64,000 nt of DNA, taken from the NCBI GenBank assembly GCA_964036155.1, contig OZ038423.1, positions 3,425,249 through 3,489,248 on the forward strand. The letters run 5' to 3'. Both the position numbers and the translations under genes were made by a program. A model generated the notes under the pieces. It ran no database searches. It was not told the DNA's origin and worked only from the letters and a program-made list of their open reading frames with translations. This DNA comes from Diploscapter coronatus. Its lineage: Eukaryota; Nematoda; Chromadorea; Rhabditida; Rhabditidae. Positions 48,601 to 58,700 of the stretch are shown piece after piece. Positions within the stretch are counted from its first letter, which is position 1, and each line of letters begins with the position of its first letter.

Positions 48601-48902
48601 ATTCAAATCACATGCTCAGTAAATTATTCGAAGTTCTCGAAACCGTCAAAAAGCTACTTGACCAAGACGAGAAAACTTGTACAGTTACTCGAAGCGACAT
48701 GAGACGCCAATCCAATCTTACTGAGGAAGAAAGGCTAGCTAGGGAAGGTTAGTTTTTAAAAGTTATGAATACTTCATATTTAATTTTAGATAAAGAAATT
48801 GAATTTTTCTTTCCAAGTGAAATTGGAGATTTTATCGAAAGCACTCCGGAAGGAAAATCTTATTTGGATAAGATTGCATTCAAATATTTTGCTTCATCAT
48901 AG
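45650..48902 (+). CDS. DXO-like domain fused to tandem CCCH zinc fingers, 557 aa
   Basis: Fifteen exons agree in phase: 45650-45771, 45847-45982, 46027-46113, 46172-46302, 46436-46520, 46701-46839, 46890-47050, 47163-47267, 47402-47521, 47570-47640, 47856-47932, 47991-48070, 48390-48443, 48555-48747 and 48790-48902. Residues about 1-320 match the DXO-like neighbour and DXO itself: SIRYLINEESRKSL, DVDFVSYHGILSRIAASPY, KNMIFICEE, ALKFEQLVTSSKEG, AQIDAVEKS (ExD changed to QID), HLEIKMIKTND (ExK kept), YKIAWWWCQSKLARSKRIV. About 357-430 hold two CCCH fingers with the TIS11/POS-1 lead-in: YKTELC...C...CQYAHGNSDLR (C-x7-C-x8-C-x3-H) and YKTRLC...FCEFGYDCLHKH (C-x8-C-x5-C-x3-H). The rest is acidic and helical (LLEEVDIDSNHMLSKLFEVL). 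The intron after 48070 looks like a GC-AG intron and holds an 88-bp MITE. Probably a cytoplasmic RNA-binding/decay protein; catalysis is doubtful. Confidence 0.78.
48149..48236. mobile_element. 88-bp hAT-type MITE with perfect target duplication
   Basis: CAGACCTAG and CTAGGTCTG are perfect 9-bp terminal repeats. The octamer ATAATACT flanks both sides (48141-48148 and 48237-48244). It lies inside an intron of the DXO-CCCH gene. The perfect flanks suggest a young insertion. Confidence 0.85.
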
Positions 48903-50090
48903 AAGATTCAGAAAAATTGCTGTTGTTATTTTTTTATTTTTTAACTTTGTTTCAAAATGAGAATTGAATGATTTTTCCTCAGGTATTTTAATAAACAAAC
49001 GTTGCGCAATCCATCCTTGTATCTCAACGCATTATTCCGTTGTTTAAATGTATTTGAAAAGGGTTTTTATAATAAATTATTCATTTTATTTACATCGAAA
49101 TTTCATGAAGAGCACGAAGAAAACTATTTTTCAAAGATATTTTATTGTTTCGAAAAAATTAAAGACTGTCAGATAAAACACGTATTTGAAATAATATTAA
49201 ATTTTCTCAATTCAAAACGGGCATTTCATAATCTGCCTTAGGGATCTAGTGCTTTCCAACTGGTAAAGTTAGTAAGGCTGTGCAATCTGATGAGCCAGAT
49301 AAAGAGCTGCAAAATTGCACATTTTGAAACACCTAGCGTCTTCCATTTTTGGTAGTTCTCTACATTTTGCCAATGAGTGTCATTTGGTCTCCTTTTCTCC
49401 TGATTATGTTAAAAAAATTAACATACTAGTCCAGCAGTACATTGGGTCCGTAGTGTTATTCGCCAAAGATTTTAGTGAATAACGCTCGCCCTCCATATTA
49501 TCTCATTTGTCCCACGAATTTTGATCTCCAGAAGCATGCTCGATTCCTAATGATAATGACTCTTCATTCCCTCTAAAATGCAAAAAATGAAAAGGAAACA
49601 TCCACTATCCTTTATAAATTAAGCATGTTTTTTGTAGGGCAAGGTTGGCGGAGCGTATGCGATATCATGTTTTGTTTACGGTATGTCAAAATTAACCCAC
49701 GTAATACTAGTTCAAAAATGCATTTGAAAACCGAACTCATTTTAGAGCATTCATAAAAAAACAAGCTACACGGAAATGGAGCATATCTTTAATCAGACGA
49801 GAATCTGTAAATGATCAAACAATCATCGATATTGAATTCTGTCTATAATTGAATAAATTAATTTGCATTCTCATTTTAGTTTGATCAACCATTCAAATTT
49901 TGAATTATTTCTGGATTCATTTTTTTACCAATTGTTTATAAAAACCATCAAATTCAATTAATCATCGTTAGTTTCAAATTTCCGTTCCGATATAAACAAT
50001 TTCCCGTGATCACAATTTTTTATGAGCGCTTTTCTTTCCGGAATAAATATTTTCAAATTCTTTGATTTAGTTCATTTTTCAGATCAGAAA
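48903..50090. other. Intergenic with a palindromic repeat
   Basis: Holds the short palindrome at 49444-49496. An open stretch from an acceptor at about 48981 to 49241 (YFNKQTLRNPSLYLNALFRC at its start) has no clear partner exon; it might be an alternative last exon of the DXO-CCCH gene but the phase does not fit a known donor. Confidence 0.45.
49444..49496. repeat. Short palindromic repeat, copy 2
   Basis: GGGTCCGTAGTGTTATTCGCC followed by AAAGATTTTAGTGAATAACGCTCGCCCTCC repeats the block of 5876-5931 in the opposite orientation with several differences that spoil the hairpin. Confidence 0.65.
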
Positions 50091-50855
50091 ATGAGCCACT
50101 CCACATTATTTATTGTCTGTTTGGTTTACGCGATTATTAACATTTCACTTGGGAATGAATACATTTTTGTAAGCGTGGAGTATTTTACCATCAATCTTAT
50201 TTTGTTTACAGGAAGATCTCGAAGCCGATTTCTTGGATCGAAAAATTACAAAAATCGAAAAAATAATTAAAAATGATACGAACTTTCACAGAGACGCTGC
50301 CACTAAAGATGCAACTGTAGAACTTAGCCGTTTTTTTTTTTTTTTAAAACCAGAAGCAAATTTTAGATCAAAGCTTGCAAGACGTTCATTACTGACGTCG
50401 AAAAAGCTGGTGGGAAAGTTGTGCGATCGGTAAGTTATCACTTAAATCTTAAATAAGTTTCACATTTTCCGATACGATTTTCAGGGATTTTCCAAGGAAA
50501 TGATTTGCTTATAAAGATTCTTTCAGGTTGACTTCAGCAAGCTCGAAAACGAAATTTTTAGGCATTGGTTGAAGTATTCACTTTTGTCAGTGAATGATTA
50601 CAAAAAGAAGGCATACTTAATTGTTTCAAATTTGGTGAATTTTTGAAATTGCAGATAAAAGAATTCTACCCGGCTCTGATTCCCCATGAATACCAGGACA
50701 AAGTGAATACGATTGCAATAAGCATTCAAACCATCACGGTAATTTCATTTTTTTACTTAATTTTTCGAAATAATTTATTCCAGAACTATTTACAAGACGT
50801 AACAGACGCTGAAGGAAACCAACCCATAGACCTATTTCAGAATCTTTCCTTGTAA
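50091..50855 (+). CDS. Secreted helical protein, 154 aa, family unknown
   Basis: Six exons, all in phase 0: 50091-50168, 50212-50316, 50367-50429, 50527-50589, 50655-50738 and 50784-50855 (155 codons with stop). The ATG follows a TTTTTCAG acceptor by 8 bp. The first exon encodes a signal peptide, MSHSTLFIVCLVYAIINISL, then GNEYIF. The mature chain is charged and probably all-helical: EDLEADFLDRKITKIEKII, a single cysteine (IKACKTFITDVEKAGG), VDFSKLENEIFRHWLKYSLL, FYPALIPHEYQDKV, and an acidic end (DVTDAEGNQPIDLFQNLSL). All introns are phase 0 and short. Layout is reminiscent of small secreted nematode helical proteins such as the SXP/RAL-2 group, but no motif confirms this. Confidence 0.6.
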
Positions 50856-51466
50856 TTCTCAAGAAAGTTTTAAAATAGATAATTTCTCATGATTGTAGTC
50901 CCTTTTCTTCTCGTAAATATTTCAGAACCTAAGGTTTGCCTCTTAAATTTTTATTAAAATTTTTTAAACCTGGTATTTCAACGCTTCTCCCTTTGTTGAG
51001 TCCAGCGGTGCAGGACTGCTAATATAAATTTGTATCTGAAATTTCGCAATCTTTAAAACCTTAAAACTTTGTCACATTTTGAGAGAATGTCTCGTAAGTT
51101 CCTTTCTGTAGACTTATTCTGTGAGCAACAGTTTTTCCGTTCGTCCTATATCGATATCCATCCGATCCAAAGTGGTTTCCAAATGCTTCAAGCAAAATAG
51201 AGTGTGGATTGTACTGAATTTTCATATTCAATTGACGGTCTTTACAATAGTCAAACTGTAATTGATATCCTGTCCGATGTTGGTGGTTCTAGATTCAATT
51301 TTCGGTATCCGTCGACAACCTAAAGCGATTGAGGTCTTGACAAGCAATATGGTCTTCATTGGTAAAATGTATTAAAGAGGAATAACTATGGATCAAAGTA
51401 TGTTCTAAAGAAGTTTTTTTTTATCTTTTTAGAAAACAATCTAGTAATTTAGCCTCAACTCAATTT

Positions 51467-52708
51467 CTATAAACAAACCGCTTCAACGATGTCATCTCGA
51501 GCAACCTCCTTAGCATCTTCAGGATCGACTGCTTGATTGTCCACTCCACAAGTTGGCTCGCAAAATGTCCAGTGAATTGGCGGGGAAACTGTCAGATTCC
51601 AGTGCAACTTGCTATTCTGAACCTGAAAACGCAGACCTTCGAATCTTCAAAATCGAAATATTTTGAATGAAACTCACTTGCTGCTGAATTGATGGAGTCG
51701 TGAATGAAGCCAACTTCAGAGGCCGGAACAAATCGAACAACGACGCTTGAAGACGAGATTTGGCTTCACTTGTGTGGATTACTGTGTCTCTGAAAGCAGT
51801 TTTGAGTTTACTGGCGTTTATAGACAATTCTCACAAGTTTCGAAGATTGTGCTGATAAATTTACTTTTTCTCAAAGTGGTTCACTTTTTGTCATTTTGAA
51901 TGTTTCGAGAAAATTGGTTCTTAAATTTAGTTTATTTTGTTATTGTGCTTCGGCCATTCGGAAGTATGGCAATATGGCAATGTCGCGACTTGACGAAATA
52001 GAGTTAAGGGTGAGGAGAGTGTAGGGAAACGCTTTCTCGCTTCTGCCTACTACCTCGTCAAGTTGCGACGTTGCAACATTTGCGGATTTCCGTGTTTTTC
52101 TACCACCACTCATCGAAAAAAGATCTCTAATATGTGTTCACTTTTGCATTCCCAGAGTCGTTCCGGATCCAGATCCAATATCGCTCCAAGCATAATCTTC
52201 CGCTAAAGGCGCCAAATCCCCGGGAGGCGCGGGAGGAGCTGCGATCTCATTTGTTGGTGCGGCGAATTGGGCAGGTTTGATCTCTAAAATGACTAGAAGT
52301 TAATTTACTAATTTTCACGAACTTCACACATTTTGAAAGTAAAATTTGGTAAGTAATATTCTGAGATATTCAAATGTATTCTTTTTTCGTAGATGAATCA
52401 TCAACCATCCAAATTTAGTGCATTTTTATTGCTGCACGTTGCCACCTCGAGAAAATGCGACCTTGTAATTTTCAATTGACATTCCACTTCATTCATTCGT
52501 TTCATTAACTCGTCGTTACTCGACAAAAACGTGATCATTGTGGTTTTCGATTGTGAAGTATAGTCAACAAACTAGGTTTCTGGAAACATGCAAGTTCTTG
52601 AACCTCAGAAAATCTATGAAAAAAAGTAATAAACTTACGAATAGCTGGAGCACAGGAAAATATTGTCGGTAGAAGAGAGAGTAAGTTGATGAACGAGTAA
52701 TGGTGCAT
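51467..52708 (-). CDS. Secreted protein, 159 aa, family unknown
   Basis: Four exons agree in phase: 52639-52708, 52142-52283, 51678-51789 and 51467-51622 (160 codons with stop). The first encodes a signal peptide, MHHYSFINLLSLLPTIFSC. The second is rich in Ala and Pro (QFAAPTNEIAAPPAPPGD) then acidic-aromatic (LAEDYAWSDIGSGSGTTL). The third is DTVIHTSEAKSRLQASLFD with FRPLKLASFTTPS. The last has WNLTVSPPIHWTFCEPTCGV, with a possible NLT glycosylation site and two cysteines, then an acidic DAKEVARDDIVEAVCL end. A foldback repeat lies in the second intron. No family is recognised. Confidence 0.6.
51959..52090. repeat. Foldback repeat in an intron of the secreted-protein gene
   Basis: CGGAAGTATGGCAATATGGC and TGTCGCGACTTGACGAA at the left face TCGTCAAGTTGCGACGTTGC and AACATTTGCGGATTTCCG at the right. 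The centre has the TTGACGAAATAGAG word shared with other foldbacks. Confidence 0.7.
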
Positions 52709-55700
52709 GTGTGTGTATCTGATAGAATTTATAATAATGAAGTTATCTTTCGAAAAATCAGTTCAGATGATGAGGATAGTCAACTTTTTCAGAATAGATG
52801 AGGCTGCAATTTTTCAAAACATAATTTGTATATTAGAAATATATATCGAAAAGAACAAATTATAAAAACGTTCGTTGAATATCGTACAGCTTGAAACATA
52901 ATTGAAGACCAAGGGATACTGAATGGTCCGATCAAATTCTGCGCACAATGCACAATGACCTACCAAAATGCCGTATAGTTGTATAGTTGCATATTCATTG
53001 AAGAACGTTTATGGCTTTGACAACAATCTAAGCCGCTCTTTACATTGTTGTGCAATATTTTCCTAAAATCGATTGGATGAGTTTCAAATATTACAAAGTT
53101 GTATCGAATTTTTAAAAAATGCTATAATGATGTATGTAATTAGAATATTTTCAAAAATATGAAGAAATCACAGCGACTTTTTAAAGTCAACAAAAATACT
53201 GGATAAGCGTCAAAATATCGCCCATTTTTTCTTTCAAATAATACACGCTCATTCCGAAACTATTTTTATGGCTTAGTAAGTTTTTAGCAATAAAATCCAT
53301 CCAATTGTTCTATCAAAAGTTTATCAGTTTCAAAAATCGTCCGTGTTGAATTACGGTCAAACAAAATCGATGTGATCACGCGTAAGATGATGAAATAATT
53401 TTTAATATAGAATATTCCTTCAACTCTTTCCTAAATCTATATTCCCAGACATCTTTGGATTTCTCGTGCAACATCTTCTCCTCTATAGGAGATTGACCTC
53501 TGGGGAGGTGTGACTGTAAAGAGGGACATATGGAATAGAGATAGAAAGTTGTAAAATAGACTTATGAAAAAGGAAATTAGATGGAACGAGAAAATGAAGA
53601 AAAAAACTAAGAAGAAAGGGCAAAAGAACGAGGTGAACGAACATAAGTTTGCACTTGTTCGAATACTCCGCAAGGACCCCATTCATTCGGTTCATTTCTG
53701 TATTTCCTTTTCTTACTTTGTTAAGCCTTCCAATAACTGTTTGTTGTACCAATTTCTTGATATTTTAGATACGTTTTAAAATTTCTTTGGATTGATGCGT
53801 TCAAAATAATTTTACTTGGTTCATGTGCATTCCTCTAAAACCTTTAAAAATGTGAAACCTGTAAAGAATAATTGTTTTCACTTTTTAGCTTGTCGAGCCT
53901 CAAAAATCTTTTAAAATTCTCTTTTCACTTCTCTCAATCTCCACCATTTATCACTAACATGTGAAATTCTCTGACATTTTACTTCATGCCGAAGCACAGA
54001 ACACAGCTCATTTATTATTGATTTTATTGAAACCCTTTCGTCATTAATCTCTGATCTATCCGTAATAATTTTCAACAATAACTCCGTTAAACTTTCATCG
54101 TAACTTTTCCCTACGATAAGTGTCAAACGCTCAAGTGGAACTCGTTAAAAAAACTATGTGAATGAGGAACGAGATGAGACGAGAAGAATGTCCGCTGTTC
54201 GTCTTTCTCAACTCGAGAGATTACGAATGCAACGCGAGTTGAGCAGGAAGTGTCGGGGTTTTAAACTGAAGCTGATATTTGGTGTGACTTTTTTCAAAAA
54301 TATCCTGGCCTTTAAAATTAACAAGTTTCATTTTTTTTATAGATCTCTGTGAATTGAAGGATCAGCCAATATAAGAAACAATTTCTCGAAAAAAAACAAC
54401 AGTATTCAGCATTTCTAGTCACTTGGGTATAATTTTCAGATAACCTCAACCCTTCATTCAATTTGAGCTCATTAGTATATAAATATCTAGAAATCAAGTA
54501 TCATATCATCCCAGAAGCAATTTTTATTACTCTTCTTTTGCACTCTAAATCAATAGTATCGAGCAAGTATAATTTACCAATCTAGCAAACAATCTATCTC
54601 TGTAGTTTGATGATATGATACCATCTGCACAATAATTCCTATCGATTGAACGATTGCCCTTGCCCTTTCCAGCAATATCATATCTGGCAGAATATTAATT
54701 AATAACTACTATTTCTTTCCCAAATTAGTATAACCACTTCATTTCATGGCTTCGCGAAGATATGGAACTTGTATGCATTTTGAAAATTAAAAAAAAAAAA
54801 AAAAAAAAAAACTAGACATATTTAAGCTAATCTCGGTTACAGTTTTTGGTTCCTTTGTAATCAAGGCTCTTCCTTCACACAGGCCAGTGTTATATTTTTC
54901 TGAATATCAATCGATCATAACTATTTTCTTCTGCAGATTGGCATATAGACTGCTCCCTCTATGTGCTCTTTTAATTTGTACAGGTGCACGTTCTCAAATT
55001 CTCTCTTCTCTAACGTTATCAGTTTCATTTTCAATTCTCTACCTTCAGACTCACTGGAATTATTGTCTAAAGTTGGTCAGCACATCGATTTGTATGGATA
55101 CCAGTATTTCATATATGTTTAAAGCCTGATCTTCATTCTTGCTTTACTAAATCTGAATCTTCAGTACCCCTGCAATTTTGGTCTTCATTCCATCTAAAAA
55201 CTGATGATATTTACTATTCTGCAAAAGTAGAGTTGTATAATTCTCCACAACCCATTTCGTACCTGCGTTCACATTCTCTCTCATCTCTTACCGTCTTATC
55301 TGTAACTCCCTTGTCTCTGTTCTCTGCTTGCACTTTAATATATCTCCTCCCTACTTCTCAATTCTTTCTCGCCCGTTCGACCATTGATCTCATCATTTAA
55401 CACTCTTTATTTCTCATTCTCTTCCCCTTTCTTTTTATTTTTTTTTCTCTCTCCTCATTATCTCTCTTCCTCTTCCTCTCTCCCCTGTTCTCGATTCGCA
55501 GTCCTGTCGCTACAACGCCTGACTTTTTCTTTTCCTTTATAATTTTTCGCGCTATTTCTCCGACTTTCTTTCTCCAATTCTCTCCTTCATAACATTGTTT
55601 ATCAAACTATTTCCTCAGATTGTTTCTCTCTTTCTTTCTCCCCCTCTATCAATCGATTTCTACTCTTCGTGTTTCTTTTGCCTGTCTCCTTTCTCTCCTT

Positions 55701-58700
55701 CCTTCCTTCCGTCACCAATCTCATTTTCATTAACGTGCATCTTCGCCTTTGGCTTTAGTCCATCTAGAGAGTGTGTTATATCAATCGTTTTTCGTAGATT
55801 GTTTATTACGGTCATTAGACTAAAACTGAACAATTTTGAATAGGATTCTAGAGTGATTCATTTTTAATATTGAATCCTATGAGGTGTGGCCATTATATGA
55901 GAATGAAAATAATAACGATCTTATCGAAATTAGAAATCTTCAATCTTTGACCTTCCATTAGATCTCAAGAATTTCTTCTCTTATTCAAATTATTTGGTGA
56001 CGTTCCCTATTCTTGCTTTATCCGGACTTCTTGTTTCATTCGCACCCACGAAATGTTCATAAACGTTTCTCTCCTAAAGACAGTTGGTGTGTATATCTCG
56101 CTTTCATCCTGTATCTGGCAATTCTATCTGCCTTTTTTATGGGCATAATCGCGTATTCCCACTTTCGGGTCCACTTCTTCACTACGGCAGTTTTGATTGG
56201 TCTAATTCTGTTGAAATACATTATTCCTCGACAAAAAGAGATAGTTCAGTGAAACAATTTAGTTTTTTTCGCCATATTTTATCATCCACATAGAATATAA
56301 TTTTGTTTTAACTATTTTTAATCCTACCTGTAGAAAAAAGTACGAATCGATTCTGAGTATGCCGCCAATCCCTATCAGTTTTTCATAGAGGCGTATCTTG
56401 TTTTAGTGTAAATCGATCTCTTGATATTCTAGCTGTTACAATATTGCAACTTGGCAAAATTTTCATTCAACATGATACGGAAAACAATGATAGCTGGCAG
56501 TATCAGAGGAATCAGTAATGTGTGTTATTGGCTTTTAGTGAAACCAATGTAACCGAAAAAGCTACGTTGTTGAAATAGCGCAAGGCGTGGGTAATCTAGG
56601 TTAGTGGCAGATTGATAGCATGCCTCGTAAGTGTTGATCTTCGTTTTTTACTATCCTTGAATTTTTTGTTTGTATCTCAATTTCAGATTTTCAGTCAAAA
56701 TATTCCACAGAAATCAGAAAATAAGCTTGGCACCTACTTATCAGGATCAATTTTATTTCATATGTTTTGATTTTTGATTTCATCACTATTTAATAATTGA
56801 TGTAACGAATTGATGAGAAGCTCTTGTAACTTATCTATCGATTACCCATGTTCCCCGTCTCAATAGTAATATTGTCTTTTTCTACAGTCATTTTCTGCCA
56901 GCATTTAGACTATTTCTTCTCTCTTCTCTCCTCCTCTAAACTTCGGCTTCGTGTCTTCGTCGACTTCTAGTTTTTCCCTATCGTCTTCTTGCCTTTTTCC
57001 CATCCTATCCATCTCATTCTCTTCCACCTCATTTTCGTCCCAATCTTTCTCTCCCTTTCCTTCCAACGCCTCTTTTCCTCCCACTATTTCCAGCTTTTCT
57101 CTGATTCCCTACAGTCTTTCTAATTATCTAATGCACTCATAATATTTCACGTTCTTTTCCTTGTATGGTATCTTTCCTCTCTCCAAATTTCCCACTTGTT
57201 CAATTCTTTTCCTCCCACGCACTCATATTCTTCACACTATTTCCAGTTTTTTCCTTATTCCATACAGATTTTCTAATTCTCTTCAGATCTCTTCATATTC
57301 TCTGATCTTTCCCCGATTGGTGATTTTATTCCGGGCTTTCGCTTTCACGGCGATTTCATCTGGGTCTTATGCGCGTCGAATAACTGTAAGCCAATTATCG
57401 ATTTCCGCACGCACGTTTTGGGTGTTTGTAATCGACTGTTTTTTCCTCTCTATACTCCTAATATCCACTCGATAAGTCTGCCGTTATTTAATGGCAACAT
57501 AGCTTTTTGGTAGCGTGAAAAAGTCGATGAATGAGAGAGAATCTCTGCCATATGATATCCAACTTACAATAGTTTTGACGTCACTACTTCTTTATTATTA
57601 TGCTCCCTTAGTAGTAGCGATCAAGTACAAGTAGTTTTTAATTCAGCTTCTGCTTTCGGGGATAGCATATCACGCGTCATTGTTAGTCATATCCTAATTA
57701 AATCAGTAACGATACAAAAGTTTTGAAAAATGGGAAATGTGATCTCCAATTTTGCACGTGTGAAACAATTGCACTACTGATATTTCTTGGAATTAGACTT
57801 CAAAGTGAACAATGATGATAATTTTATCTTATATTTTGGCCATAATTTGTGATCTATTGAATTCGATGCTCAAATGCTACAATTAACCCATTAGATTTTT
57901 TAGATCGCCTCATAACGTTCATATTTTGCGATTCAGGCTCGAATAACATATTTTGAGGCTGGCTTTTCGTTTGGATCACATGAAGTTAAACATTTTAGTT
58001 ATCTGAGCTAAATTTTCAAAGTGGTGCCATTCTTTCAAAATTGAAGCCATCTTTCTCAAAATACGTATCCTAATTTCTCCTACCGTGTAATGCGAAACTA
58101 TGACCTTTAGTTTCATATCAAATCTAGAGTTTAGCTTACGTCCTCTTCATAAAATTAGCACGATAAATTCGAAAGGTATTATCGGAACTCTCTAGTACAG
58201 ACTATCTGAAATAACCTTGATTTTCTCGATTTCATTTCCATCCCTTAGTTTTTGTGTTATCGGTAATTGTTAGATTGTAGACATTGTTTTATTCTCGCTG
58301 GTAATTTGCAGGCCTCATGAAGATTAATTAGCCTTTCGAGACCGAAATATGCCCTTAACAGGCAATTAATTAAAACCTACTTAACTTCCTCTACTCGAAA
58401 GTATCAGATGCAAGATTTGCTTACGTGTAAAAATTCCATTTTCATATTCATTTTTTCTCGAATTTTCGATATTTCGAAAATTCTAAAGTATAGTCATTTT
58501 TCGCTAAACTCTTTCACTTTTGCCCTATGCTCTACATTTTTCCAACTTCCTATCTCTATCAGGAAATTTATTGAGAGTCACTTATTTTAACATACCTTAT
58601 AATTTGTCTGATCATGAGATCTCTAATTTTGGTATTATACCAGGCGCGCACTCTAGACCTTTCATTTGATCATACTCTTTTTAGCCATTAATTATCTCGA

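Noticed and set aside
48981..49241. Open stretch after an acceptor downstream of the DXO-CCCH stop
   Set aside because: Its phase does not match the donor of the last internal exon, so an alternative 3' exon could not be built.
53911..54126. 71-codon minus-strand open frame with mixed composition
   Set aside because: Reads somewhat like protein, but it has no supporting exon, promoter or homology that I can recognise; left out as chance.
54158..54352. Plus-strand frame containing RLSQLERLRMQRELSRK
   Set aside because: The charged helical stretch could be an exon, but no donor/acceptor pair or neighbour supports it.
56951..57475. Ser/Phe-rich open frames
   Set aside because: Same composition effect; both frames run through CT-rich low-complexity sequence.
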